Source of the DNA: Ceratodon purpureus
Taxonomy: Eukaryota; Streptophyta; Bryopsida; Pseudoditrichales; Ditrichaceae
Length of the DNA stretch: 64,000 bases
NCBI GenBank assembly: GCA_014871385.1
Contig: CM026423.1
Coordinates: 8,890,803 to 8,954,802, forward strand
Reading direction: 5' to 3'
Under the pieces are notes generated by a model. That model ran no database searches and was not told the origin of the DNA. It saw nothing but the letters and a program-made list of their open reading frames with translations. The number at the start of each line of letters is the position of its first letter. Positions within the stretch are counted from its first letter, which is position 1. Both the position numbers and the translations under genes were made by a program. Below, one piece after another: positions 49,940 to 62,349 of this stretch.

Positions 49940-51646
49940 GCGGGTGGAAATAAAGGTAGAACTCTAGTTTTTGCCCAATATGGGAGCATGTTTGTGCATA
50001 CAACTATGCGAGTGGACAAAGAGCAGATAATTGTGCTTTCATAAGTGAATGCAAGTAGTAGCATGTGCATACATTCCTCATTTCTAAATCTTCAAAGCAA
50101 AGAACAAGCTGAAGAACTATGTAGTTCGAGTGCGCTTAAAGCATGTGTACGGCAATGCAGTTTAACACATGGATGTCAACGTTTTTATTCTTGGTATGGA
50201 TCTTGCATTTCATTAGCATCATGAAAGATAATTATGGAATCTCAATGCAAAACAAACAATTACTATTACTAGACGAACATGGATCACATGTCACCTTAAC
50301 AGACTAAAGAGCAAAGTCTTGGCATCATCTTATTGCCGAGCCACACAAGCCACACTAGAACCATTAGATGTAAGCATATTTAAGCTATTTAAAGTAGCAT
50401 TTTGAGCATGCAAAGATCATCAAAAAATAAACAACAAAGGCATAGGTGCATCTAAAGAGGACCTTACAGACTAGGTATTTCAAGGACTAAGGAAGGCTCT
50501 TATCATGGTCAAAATTTAGAAAGGATTTGCATGTTGCAACCAATAGAATTTGGCCACTCAATCCATGTGCCATGAAAAAACAAATAGCTCATAGTTTATA
50601 CTTTGCCACTGGAGCTGAATCAGACATGTTAGGCGCAAAGGAATCTCACTTTGACGACTTGTCCGCCTATAGACACAACGATGAGGTGCATTGGATTGAA
50701 GCTTTCAATCAGGTAGGCGCTACAGTCTACAGACCAAGATCGGCAAGAACCGTTGGCTAACCTCCATTTCTTTGTGGAGTTGAATCTAGAGTTTTGGTCC
50801 AACGCTAATGGCAAATGTTGATATGGACCCGATGGCAATTATGGCTTCGTTGCAACATCATGCAACATATTTGCTCTTTAACACATATCGAATCACTCCG
50901 TAAACTTGCAGTAATCAAGAGCCTCTAGTCAAAGGTTATTATGACCTTTGAAGACTCCATCAACACAATGGAAGTCAAGGTACTAAAAAATTTGATTATT
51001 GCAAAAGAGAGGGAAGAACGCAAGATTCAAGTAGACGGTCCAATCAAAAGAAGAGAAGACTTGGAAGGAGACGGAAAAGGTCATATGTCATATGTAGACT
51101 GAGCGACAAAAAGCAAAGCCCGAATCGAAGAACGTGAAGAAGAGCACAAGTTGAAGAATGCGAAGGTGAACGAGAGTCCAAGAAGGTGAAGAAAACCACA
51201 AGCCGAAGAAGGTGAAGAAGAGCGCGGAGAGGGATAGGAGGAGGAGGGGCGAGCTTGCTAAGCGGTGGAGGCACTTTAGCACTTTCATGGGTGACGCAAG
51301 ATTGGTGGTCCTCTTCGCAGATCCAATGCAAGCGGGGTCAAGTTTGGTAGCGAGAGCCATTGTCAACAACCAAGAAAAATATAACCATCAATGAACGCCA
51401 CCTTTCAATTGACTTATATTAAATTATAATTTAACTTGATTTTGACTTAAGTTTAAGTTAACTACTAAAGGCTTAAATTGCACAATGTAGGAAATAATCT
51501 CAACCTCTAGATTATCTATTGTAATTTCAACAATAGCAAAATCCACTAAGGAATAACAATTGGGAATGAAGTGGCAAATTTTATGTCCCTATGAAAGTTA
51601 ATTTGGAAGATAGCTTGGACATGATAAGATATGATGGTAGATTACT
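49940..51646. other. Intergenic sequence with a decayed charged reading frame
   Basis: The frame 50527-50760 and a Lys/Glu/Arg-rich stretch at 50941-51390 (REERKIQVDG, EEREEEHKLKNAKVNE, later ERDRRRRGELAKRW), broken by stops and frame changes, look like a decayed coding region. No family recognised. Confidence 0.4.
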
Positions 51647-51650
51647 TTAA

Positions 51651-52761
51651 CCCCTAAAGTTCTTTGATACCTCATTGTGGTTGCAATACTTCTGGGCACG
51701 CTATTTTAAGCTCCTTGATTTTTGGAAACTTCTAATATTTTTGCAACACATAATTTTCACTAGTAGCTTTTTATTGGCACAATTTCCAAAGAATTTGAAG
51801 TTATGATGCAAAAGTTATGGATGATTAAAAAATCTACTCTGAATTTGGGCAGCCATTAACCAATCAAAATCTCCCAATTTTTGCCCAAGTTGCCCATCAT
51901 CCACAAGGGCAGAAAGTGACAAGACTAAATTTTGAAAAGTGAAAGGCTTGCAAAATAATGGGCCCAATATTTTCTCATCTATACACATCAATGATATTTT
52001 TCATCTAACATACATTTTTCATCAAACAAATTGTTTCTATTTAGAGGGATTGTCTTTATTCATTCAAAGTTTCATCCAATTGAAACTATCATTGATAACT
52101 CAGTTTGCATCCAAAATACATTTTCTATTCACATAAATTCGTACATCCAATCTTCAGCTTTCATCTACATGACACACTTTTACCAAAACTGCCCTTCAAA
52201 ATTAAAGGAAATCCTACCATTCGTACTTCATAAATTTCCATAAATTTGAGTTTTACTCCGATTTCATTGTAAATTTTGATAGTCTTTTTCTCATTGACAA
52301 TAACATATCTAGGGTTTGGTTTTTCCAATTGGACATTTTTAAATTATCCTTTTGCTAGTTCTAAATTTGAAGAAAGTAAGGCATTTTCAGCATATTCTCA
52401 ACAAGAAAATAAGATTTTTTCCCTTCCCAAGCCTATATAGGGTTCAAACTTAGTAAGGGTATAGCTAACTTCCACATCTACAAGAATTGATGACGCTCCA
52501 TAGATCAAATGTGTTTGAAAACTTAGGTGTATTGCTCGGGTTGTGTCAAAAAACTTTTACAGTGTGTTCATGCCTTATAATCTTCCAATCTATACAGTGA
52601 ATTGTGCTTTAATTTAGTATATACCTTTTTAGAAAAGATAAGTACAAGATCTCAGGTTAAATATTCCAATTTATGTTTAATCTAAGAAATGAATAGGTTG
52701 TTGTAAATAGGGGCTTATATCTAGTAGTTTTGGCTTCAAAAACACCAAGAAAAATTAAAGA
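51651..52761. mobile_element. Probable TTAA/CCCC family member, right end decayed
   Basis: A clean left end, TTAA (51647-51650) then CCCCTAAAGTTCTTTGATAC. The likely right end near 52761 is degraded (AAAAATTAAAGATTAAG). About 110 bp inside it the sequence CAAGATCTCAGGTTAAAT resembles the family subterminal motif. Interior AT-rich, non-coding. Confidence 0.5.
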
Positions 52762-55003
52762 TTAAGATAGGAGCATCACTAAATGTGAAGGATTACTATT
52801 GTTCCTTGCACCAATAACTGGGAGTAGCACAAACCAATGTAGTATCATGGAAGTAGTTCAAATCATCATGACTCTTACATAGATTTTTTATTTACTTGCA
52901 TATAATTTTGGTAGTCTCCTAGTAACGGTTGCTAAAACTTTTACTTTTAGACCTTTGGGAATCCATAGAAAATTTAATGCAACTCCAAAAACTTTGAATT
53001 TTCTGCTTACTGAGAATATTCTTTCTAATTACTCAACCTTGGTGTTTTTTTATTCACACTATTCCATTTAACTAACAAAAAGGCTCTCAAAGTGGCAGTT
53101 TCTTGTGCTGCTTCCTTATATCAAAGCATCTCCAAATTTCAGAGCTGGACTTGTGATCACTACTTGTGGATTGAATTACATGTCCAATGTGGTCCAAGCT
53201 GCTACCTTACACCAAATCACCTCAGAATTTTAAAGCTAGACTTCCGATCACTACTTGTGGATTGAATTAAATTGAATGCCCAGTGTGGTCCTAGCTAGTG
53301 GTCCCTCAGAACTGTAAACGTCAATTGTTGATTGTTTGGATTACTTGGGCTTAACTGTGTTGCCTTTCCTCAGCGCAAGGCAAGAAATCCATTTGCTATG
53401 CATGGTCCGGCACTCACAACATCCATGTTACATTGACCACCGCAAACTGATGGGATCGCTCTGATTTTTCCAATTTGTGCAGATTCAGCAAATCACACAA
53501 GTTGGCCCCAGCAAAGTATGTTCTGATTCAAAAGACTTTTGGCTAAATAGCACCAGTATTTTCTCAAGGTTACAACTCTTCACCTAGGATGAATATTATT
53601 ATTATATATATATTTTTTTTTTGAGACACACGGATTACGAATATTATTTAGAAGAACAAAGATATTGATATATTCACGCGAAATAATATCTACAAGGTAA
53701 AAAGTATACTTTTAATAAAAAGTTATATATTTTGGAATGAATTAGTGTAATGGCACTATGGGCCAAAAGAAGTGTAGAGCATGCCGAGACAGAAGGCTCT
53801 TCCTGAGTGTGGATGAGTGTGCCGGTGTGTGGAGCCGGTGTGTGGAGCAGGGCAGAAGGAGTGCATTTAACACGCATGGCCAAGTGGCGCAGACAACGGC
53901 CCTCGCTGCCATGATCCATAGCTTGCATGCCCGAAACCTTCACTGCCCCCCGCTTGTCGAACCCCACTCAACCATACGCATGGCGCACCACAGCCCCAAC
54001 TGTAGCCCTCCCAATATTCAACTGCACATTCTCAAAAAAAGGATACCCCCTCTCTTTACAATATTTTCTCAACGAAATAGTCTAAAAATATGACAAAGTC
54101 CACACAAAACCAACTAAACTATACTTTGATGTAGGACTCATCCCCCAACATGGGCACTCCAATAATCAACCGTTGAAACCTTTGAACTCACTGCAGGAAT
54201 CCAGGTTATGGTTGGATGTTAAATGCCATGCAGTTCAGTTCTATCAGTGCCAATTGTCAGTGATCGGACACCCCAAGTATGCACGGTGTATCGGTTTCTG
54301 AGTCAGCTGAGATTTGCCTTTCTGGAAATGAGACTTTTCTGATCTATCTGGCGCGAGACGAGAGCTCCGACGCTGCATTGCAGTTGGAACCTGGGTAGGC
54401 GAGGAACGTGAGGAAGGAGTGAGGGAAGTAGCTGTGGAAGCGGTCAAGGAAGCGGTCAAGGAAGGGGTCATGGAAGTGGGGCAGGCATGAGAGACAAAGG
54501 CGATCTGGGAAGTTTTGGAAGGCTGGTGATAATGATGAAGATTGGAATAAGTTCATTTCGGGGATGATGCTTTGCCCGGGTGCTGCGACGGTGCGAACAC
54601 TTGCAGGATTCGGATAGCGCTGCTGGAGCCTTTTGCTTGAGCCCGACGCTGTCCACAGGAATGTCGTTGCAGGTTGGTCAGGAAATGATGTCCACCTTCA
54701 TACCTCTGTGCTTTGCCAAGTGGTTTTCTTTATATTATTTCTATTTTTTTAAATTATTTCTTAAATGATGGAATGTACTATTTATCAGACCACCCTAGCT
54801 CGCAGCTGGCGAAAATTGTTTTTTTCCTTTTAGTTGAACCCTTGGACTGTTGGAGGTTTCCGATCTTAGTTGAACCTGGAGAAGCTTTGGGAGCAAATTT
54901 GAAGTCTCTTTCTTATTCTCAAACAGGCCATCTAGATCCCAGCTACGTAGATATTCGCATGTGTATCGGATGAGGTAACTCGCTGGGATCAATTTTTGTG
55001 CAC
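52762..55003. other. Intergenic sequence, no gene recognised
   Basis: A duplicated segment, CAGAGCTGGACTTGTGATCACTACTTGTGGATTGAATTA-like, occurs at about 53140 and 53235 with moderate divergence. A GC-rich patch at 53800-54010 and a 12-bp tandem (GAAGCGGTCAAG, about 54440-54470) are present. ORFs at 53758-54093 and 54580-54973 have no known domain. Confidence 0.4.
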
Positions 55004-55006
55004 TTA

Positions 55007-55262
55007 GAGCATCCCCAGTAAGCCTGTAAACCTGTAAGCCTGTAATCATGAGAACGTCGTTCTCCCAAACCTAAGTGTCTTTCCGAAGCAAAACATTCCA
55101 AAACAACTTACAGGTTTATAGGTTTGCCCCTAAAAAACCTTCCAAAACCAGGTTTCAACCTGTAAATTACAGGTTTACAGGCTTGATTCCCCGGCTGGCC
55201 TGAACCGCAATTCACGTCTTTCCACATCTTTCCGTTTACAGGTTTACGGTTCAGGGATGCTC
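55007..55262. mobile_element. GAGCATC-type MITE with TTA target duplication
   Basis: Left end TTA/GAGCATCCCCAGTAAGCC, right end GGGATGCTC/TTA. Internal repeats of CCTGTAAACCTGTAA and their complements make it strongly self-complementary. TTA duplications fit the PIF/Harbinger superfamily. Two further elements with the same termini lie at 62552-63405. Confidence 0.75.
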
Positions 55263-55265
55263 TTA

Positions 55266-56204
55266 GGGCCAGTTGAGATTATGCCTAATATGCCCAAGCT
55301 CAAGATGAGAGGATAACCGTCACTTTTTTGGACCAAACTATGTCGAGAGGGCAAGCCTTTGGGCAGAAAAAGTATATTAAAGTAATCCACTTGAGGCCCT
55401 TTGGCTGGTCATAGTGTGAAGCCCCGAAGTTTAAGTCCAACGGTCAAGACTTATGATCTAAATATTTAAAAAATTATAGAAAATTAGAAATTTTTTGAAA
55501 ATTTTGAAATAAAATGAAAAGTCTAAAAATAAATGAAGAATGTGTAGATACGATTTCAGCAATATATACATTGTTATGATAAAGTTATGACTAAATGAAA
55601 TTCAACTTATTTTTGGACCAGTATTAGTAAAAGAATCATTAATAAAGCATGACAAGACTTGTGGAGTATAACCTGTTCTTAATAGCCCAAGAGTCTTGTC
55701 TTAGAAAAGGCCTTATGTATCGACTCATTTGAATTCATATGTTAAGCATATCTTATTAAATACTATAATGATGATGAAGACTATAAAGATCTTATTATGC
55801 ACAAAATGATGGAGGTTATAACATTGGTACCTTATAATTTGCACAATTTAAACAATTTTTGATTAATTTATGGCATTTTTCAATTTTGATGATGTTATAA
55901 CCAACAATGGAGTAGATTGTAGACTGATGGTTACAATACTTAAGTTGATGAATTGTTATACCAAAACATTGGATTTCACCATTGTAGATAAATCTAATAA
56001 ACAATCGGAAATCTATCTAATGCACATCCAAAATCTGGTGGTTGGTAGGGAGGAGTCACTACATGGGAATCATATCGGACCTAGGCTAACAATTCTGGTG
56101 ACTCATAACGAAAACAGGCTGGTGAATTAGACCAAACTTGCCCGAGTGGTGCACACACATAATACCAGATAGTGCACACACTAAATTCATGCTCTAAACC
56201 AAAC
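55266..56204. other. AT-rich intergenic sequence, nothing recognised
   Basis: No gene, RNA or transposon end was identified with confidence. Short frames at 55816-56130 overlap on both strands. Confidence 0.45.
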
Positions 56205-56545
56205 TTCAGTGGCACCGGGTCTCTTTATTTTCCCCCATCAAGAGGTGCTACCAAACCATTTAGTTTGGTTCGGTTGCTAAGCTCGGTGGGTTCCATTTTG
56301 CTGCCCCTCCCTGTTGTGGGGTCGTGGGGTCCTTTTTTGGTTTTTTTTTTTATAAATTTGGGGCCATAGGCCCCAAGTTACCCCAGGGAGGTCCTCATGA
56401 GATCATTACAACCCCCACTCAAGGCAAATAATAGGGGCAGAGATTTGCCCCTCCCCTCCCCACCCCCCGACCCTGGCATCCGACCCACCCCCCAAGCACC
56501 GCTTGATGGGGGAAATAGACAGATCCAGTGGCACCTGGAATTGAA
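56205..56545. mobile_element. MITE with ~45-bp terminal inverted repeats and internal hairpin
   Basis: The left arm (CAGTGGCACC...TTTTCCCCCATCAAGAGGTGCT) is complementary to the right arm (AGCACCGCTTGATGGGGGAAAT...GGTGCCACTGG read on the opposite strand). In the middle lies a small hairpin GGGGCCATAGGCCCC after a T-rich run. A decayed relative is at 43090-43320. Ends are approximate and no target duplication was confirmed. Confidence 0.65.
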
Positions 56546-57484
56546 TCTTTTGGTTCTATTGTGCAACAAAAAAAAACAATTCGAATGGCACAAGGCCATT
56601 GACTTTGGATATCATAATTTGTATTCTCTACACAAGGATTGCAGTTTTCTTTTCACAAGTGATCTGGTGCAAGAAATTCAACATAACGTGTGCCAAAAGA
56701 TTCTGTGTACAATTTTACAAACTCTACATGGGAATTTAAATTACAGTTTTTGCACATTCTCTCACACACAGCTGCAACTGAAATGCTTGCAAGCATAGTA
56801 CTCCTGCAGTACAGGAAGTTCGTACCAACAAGGAAGTTGTACATCTTTCTGGTGCATCAACCTTTGACTCTGGTTTCTATCATAGATATACAAGCTCTAG
56901 TGTCCTCTCTCAGCTAAGGTAGGAGCATCAGTAGCTCGGAAGGACCAAGTGTTGAGTCTAGATGTGCCAATATTTGGGAGTAGCATAAATGAACAAGTGG
57001 CAATATGGAAGTACATCAAATCAAAACTTGGAGTTTTTTAGGTTTTAGTTTACTTGCACTTGGTTTGGATAGTTTCATAGTTTTGCTTACTAATTCATAT
57101 CAATATAAACCTCTAAAAAATCTCATATCAAATCAAACACAAGTAAAGACATTGTTCTTATTTCCCGCCAGAACGACGTCTCTATTTTCCACATTTTTAA
57201 GTATTTTTCAAGATTTCTTGAAGGAACGAACACTTTATTGCACATCAACGCTTCCATTGAATTGGACAATTGACAAGTTGGACTGTCTAGAACTTGCAAA
57301 GATTCCATTTGTTCATGCTCCAATTTTTTGTAAAAATCATAGGCCTTCTAAGTATTTGAACGGTATAATTTACACTTGTTAATGCAATAATAATAAAATA
57401 CACATAATTTCAATTCAAAATCTAAAGCTTACCTAGGTATTACATTAGAATCATTCAAATATCACATAAATATCATACTTAAAC
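56546..57484. other. Intergenic sequence, nothing recognised
   Basis: AT-rich; an ORF at 57005-57382 (125 codons) has no identifiable domain and its shadow is also open. Confidence 0.4.
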
Positions 57485-57625
57485 TAGAATATAAATATAT
57501 AAAGTGAAAATGGGCCTATGTCATTTATAACCTTAATCTAGTGAGGACCCTCCAACTCTCTCGGACCTCTCTTTCAATCACACGAGGAGTCAAACTTCCT
57601 TTGACCTCCAAATAGAGTAATCCTA
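57485..57625 (+). repeat. Dispersed 150-bp repeat, copy 3
   Basis: TATAAATATATAAAG, TTATAACCTTAATC, CCTCCAACTCTCTC, ACCTCTCTTTCAATCA, AGTCAAACTTCCTTTGACCT and AATAGAGTAATCC occur in the same order as in 21085-21235. A fourth copy is at 62350-62500. Confidence 0.5.
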
Positions 57626-57907
57626 AGTAACTTCTTATCAATACTTTGGACTTCCGCTTTAATTTACCAAAGAATCTTAGTAAAAAGAGGATAATAGCTG
57701 GATGACCTCTTAAACTTCCCGTACCTTTCATGAAATATTCACAAGCTGGAGCGTCACACATGAGCAAGAGTAGTAAACAACTATACACGCACCCCACTGA
57801 CATCAGCAAGCGTAAAGCAGCTCCGAAGCGCTCACTGCATAGTGCGTCGTGCCCATGGCCCCATAGGATCACTCCCCAGGCACAGCGCTCGCTCGCCAGG
57901 CGTACCC

Positions 57908-57915
57908 CATGCATG
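57908..57915 (+). promoter_or_regulatory. RY-like element upstream of desiccation gene 3
   Basis: CATGCATG about 50 bp upstream of the TATA box of copy 3. RY motifs are bound by B3 factors of the ABI3 class, which control seed and desiccation genes. Position and context fit, but an 8-mer alone is weak evidence. Confidence 0.35.
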
Positions 57916-57960
57916 GCCGCCACGCCCAACATTCAGCGGGCTCGGCCCTGGCAACCACCA

Positions 57961-57968
57961 TATAAATA
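57961..57968 (+). promoter_or_regulatory. TATA box of desiccation gene 3
   Basis: TATAAATA in a GC-richer promoter, 124 bp before the ATG at 58085. It is a close match to the plant consensus. Confidence 0.65.
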
Positions 57969-58084
57969 ACGATATCCCTCTTGTCTTCCTCGACCAGCAC
58001 TATCATTCCAAACTGTGTTGTATGTACAGTGATCACTCCTGCTAATCACTTTGCTAAGAGCTTCGAGCATTGCCATCTCCGAAG

Positions 58085-59408
58085 ATGGGGTCTTCCAAGG
58101 GGCTTGCTCTTGGCGTCTGCGTGTTCCTGTTGCTGGGACTTGCAGCAGCCACTAACGAGGATCTTCAGATTGGAGGTCTGAATATTGACTACATGTGCAA
58201 GAAAGGGAACAAGACCACTGTGATGGATAAGCTGCTTGCTCAGGTTGCTTTGAACTTGGAGTATTTCGAAGCTGAGTATTTCCTGTGGGGATCTGTTGGC
58301 TATGGGTTGGATGTTGCTGCCAAGTACCTGGTCGACGGTGGGCCCGCTCCCATCGGTGCTCAGAAGGCTAACCTGAGTGCTTACTATAAGGATGTCTTCT
58401 ATCAGATGGGTCTGCAGGAAGTGGGTCATCTGAGGTGAGGAGATTTGATCATGGAAGTGGTTCACATTGTTATGGAAGTGATTCTGCAGTTATGTGGATA
58501 GGTACTTGGTTTTGTTGGTTTTTGAAGGGTTGGGATGTGAGTGTATGATAGTTGCATTGGAGTGGCTATGGATTGATTGTGTTCTTGACGATGTAGGGCT
58601 ATCAAGACAGCGTTGGCTGATCCTCCCAGATGTGCATTTCCCCGCACTCAGCTGGATATCAGCAAGAAGACATGGGCTGACACCATGGACAAGGCTTTCA
58701 TGGCTAAGTTTGGCAAGAAGTTGAGCCCTTCCTTCGACCCTTATGAAGACAGCTTGAAGTATCTCATCTCCACATACACCATTCCTTATGTTGGCTTGAC
58801 AGGATACGTTGGCGCCAGCCCTCTCTTGAAGGGCTACAACGCTAAGAGGGTAGGATCCGATTGACCAAAACTCACATTTAGTTCAACAGTTGGGTCAATT
58901 CACAGGAGTTGTATGTTCCGTTCTTTACATTCTTTCATCTCAATATTTTCTTGAATTGTTCTTTGATAAGCTGAATAATTGTGGTTGTGTTGGTTATGGC
59001 ACATTCATGCAGCTTGTGGCAGGTTTATTGGGAGTGGAATCAGGCCAAGACGCCGTTATTCGCACTGAAATGTACCGTCAGAAGGACAAGAAAGTGGCAC
59101 CATATGAATACACTGTTGCGGATTTCAGCAATGCTATTTCCATGTTGAGGAACAACCTATCCCATGCTTTTGTGGACGAAGGCTTAGTGGTGCCAAAGGA
59201 GATCGGTGCCGAGATGAATGTTACTGGCAACATTCTCTCTGCAGACAAGGATTCCGTTGCTTATGCTCGTACCCCTGCTCAGGTGTTTGCCACTGTTTAT
59301 GGAACAGGGGATGCTTCAAAGCCTGGAGGTTTTTACCCTAAGGGTGCCCAGGGCGTGATTTCTGCCAAGCTCTTGCACAAGGATGGAGATGACGAGAAGG
59401 ACGACTAG
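58085..59408 (+). CDS. Desiccation-related protein PCC13-62-like, copy 3
   Basis: Exons 58085-58434, 58597-58849 and 59013-59408 give 332 residues. The signal peptide is MGSSKGLALGVCVFLLLGLA. A CKKGNKTT segment holds the conserved Cys and glycosylation sequon. Ferritin-like helices are LNLEYFEAEYFLW (about 57-68) and GLQEVGHLR (about 109-117), then GVESGQDAVIRTEMYRQKD. The C-terminus is acidic (KDGDDEKDD), extended relative to copy 2. Intron phases 2 and 0 and the 253-nt middle exon match copies 1 and 2. It lies on the opposite strand, about 16 kb from copy 2, so an inversion or an independent dispersed duplication separated it. An in-frame non-ATG extension upstream is ignored. Confidence 0.93.
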
Positions 59409-60945
59409 ACAACTGTAACTATAGTTCGAGAGTTTTTGGTTCTCAGACGGTGTTTGTTCATTTGTATTGAAACGTGAAGTATTGAGGGTTCATTGTGTTC
59501 TGTGTAGAGGGTGGACAATAAGCGTGGTAAGCTGAAGTGTATATAGCGCCATGTAAGTTTATGACAATTTTGTCGAACAGTCTGAAATGAGAAATTGATC
59601 GTGATTGTCTAATCAATCACAGGAGACTATTGTTTGCACCTTATTTGAGGCTACCTACATTCAAATCTGTGAAGTAATTTGCGGAGTGAATATTTGTTTG
59701 TAATGTTCCTGTTACCATATGTCTGTGATTTTAACCATTGTTATGTGATTTTCTTATCTTCCAATTGCACATTTCTGCTTGTTCACGGTGATTATCAATG
59801 ACATATTCATATTAAAAAAGTTTCTACGATGTGATAATAGTGAAATGGTGTAACCGAATCTGTCACCGTCGTCACTGTTCAAATATTATGTTATCCATAT
59901 ATAAAGTGAATTTTGTGAGAATTGTGCAAGGTATGATAAATGTCGTTGCAAGATTTGAATAAGTTAGCTCTTGCTCAGATAATTTGCAAATCGACTTCTG
60001 TAGATGTCTATATGATGTTTGGTTACAAATTTCATGAAATCTTCTGTACTGAATCTTTATTAAAATTCATCATCAAAAACTCATTCGAACTTTGACGTCC
60101 TGGTTCTCAAAATATGATAAAAAAATGATAAGGTCTTTCCGATGTCAGCTTCATAACAATTTCATTTTAATCTGTAAACAGATTTTATTGTAAGCATATA
60201 TTTGCGAGGAAAAAGAATCATTTTCAATGCAGATCAAAATTTCTGTATGATGCATCAGATTCTATTAAATAATATTACCTAGGGTTATGCAATTTTAGGT
60301 TATATAAATATTACGCAATACGGATGAATCTTCCAAATTGCAGGATGTTATTTCTATAAAAAAAGAGGTTACAGACAGTAGAATTTGGACACCGAATGCG
60401 TCACCTGAATCCATACTGGGAAGCCAGATGAAGTGATTATTGGTTTGTCAGCTGAAGAAGGAAGGTCATTGTACAGTCACATCTAAATGCGGAAGAATTT
60501 CAACCAGATGACATTCACATGAAAAAAACAATAAACTTTGGAATGCAATGACTTTCTCAAAAATGGATAAATTCATGAAATTTAAACTCAATTGGAATGT
60601 GGCTATAATGCTCTTCAACAGTATAAATAATATGAACATATAAACCTAGAAAACATGAAAATATTTTTATTTTTCTATGATTCTATCTACCATCTAGTAC
60701 TTGCACCCCTTGTTGAAATCAAAACCTTCGTGACATTAAACATAGATAGAATGAACTTTTTCAATTGCTCTAAAGAGATTTTATGCTATACTTCTTGGAT
60801 GGTATGCTACAATTCTTGCTTATTCTTTGACATTTTGTGTTGATAAAGCAATTCTTTTCTAGTTTAAATGATGAGTGGGTTTGTTCAAATGACTTCATAC
60901 CAATCATTTACTATTGAATGTTTATAATTTTAAGCAAAAGCTAAT
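59409..60945. other. Downstream region of desiccation gene 3
   Basis: The first 200 bp probably carry the 3' UTR. The remainder is AT-rich with no recognisable gene. Confidence 0.45.
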
Positions 60946-60949
60946 TTAA

Positions 60950-61880
60950 CCCCTAAATGTCCTTGTGTTTTTGAGAGCTTGAATCCTCAAAACTGCGAAT
61001 TTTTACCACTATGCCCTCCCGAGGATATGAAACAAATTTTTGAACTTTTTTTGAAACTTCAACCGTAAGATCTTGTACCTAACCCTACTTGAAAGAACTG
61101 ATCCAAATTTCAACCGTTGGATGTTATTCATTAGAGAGATCATATTGATCAAAGTTTCAGCAGATATTTTTTTGGGCCTTGGCCGAGTGGCATGGTGCAA
61201 ATGGGCCAAAGAGAGACTTGATGATTATTACTTCAAAAATTTTGGTCGCATTTTTTTCCATTTAGCTAACTAGGTTAGGTATGCTCATGCAAAATTTTAG
61301 GCTAAAAAAAACGCTTTTTAGACCTTCATAAAAATTATTTTCAATAAGAAGGTATAAAATTGACAAAATAGTAAAACATGCATTACAAAAACAATTTGTG
61401 AGCTTAAGAAAAAGCGAACGGTGAATAGGTACCTTTATAATTTTTTGATTTTTGGAAAATCTTGAATTTTTTGATTTTTGAAAAATCTTGAATTTTGGCA
61501 AATTTTTAAAGGAAAAATTCAAAAATTACTAAAACTGTAAAGCTTGTCTTTGTAAGTTTTGGAGGCAGTCCTTGTAAAATTGGTAAACTTTTTGACTTGG
61601 GTCACTATGGAATTTGAGTAGTGCTTTGGTTATGAACATATTTCAATTTTTGTTTTTTAAAAAATATCTAATTTTAGACTGCCCGTTTTGGACTTGAAAC
61701 CTAAAATTTCTAGATCAAGGTTCTAAAATTGGAATTTGGCTTCAAATTTTTTACTACAGAGACCTTACCATAAAGGGAGCATCCAGTAAAAATATTGAAA
61801 AAAAATATTACTTTTAACCTCCCCATCTAGGCTGCCCGAAATTGCAAAAACCCATTTTGGGTTTTAAGGATAGTTAGGGG
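60950..61880. mobile_element. TTAA-flanked CCCC-ended element, 931 bp
   Basis: TTAA at 60946-60949 and 61881-61884. The left end is CCCCTAAATGTCCTTGTG and the complemented right end is CCCCTAACTATCCTTAAA. CAACCGTAAGATCTTGTACC lies about 110 bp inside the left end. It shares its interior with 48605-49526. A local duplication of TTGATTTTTGRAAAATCTTG is present near 61445-61495. Non-coding. Confidence 0.8.
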
Positions 61881-61884
61881 TTAA

Positions 61885-62349
61885 TTGCCTAATGTATTGG
61901 AGTGTTTGATAGAGTTTCATTTTATTCAATGTGATTTCAAAACAAAGCTCTCAAATATAGAGCCAAAAGGTGTAGCAATGCACCTCATTTGTATTGTAGG
62001 AAAATTTTAAGACGCACAATTGGACAACTTGCAAGTGTGGTGTCTTGCAATTTGATTAGTCAATAGCCTAATATTCTTCTATTTTACCATAATTGTCGAA
62101 ACTATAGCCCAAGACATACTCATGATCATTGCAATGGCGAAAGACCTCATCCTACCACTATGCATTTTAACTATTAGTACATCCTCACCATTTCTTTCTA
62201 TACATGCGCGCCTCTTAAAAAACTTGCAACAAAGTTCATCAATGACAACTTTATCTTTTAAACCCACTCAATCACCTAAATACATAGGAATTGATAATTT
62301 GAACTCACAAATTTCCACTAAACTAAATTGCCACAATTCCACCAATACT
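61885..62349. other. AT-rich intergenic sequence, nothing recognised
   Basis: Short overlapping frames only. Confidence 0.45.
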
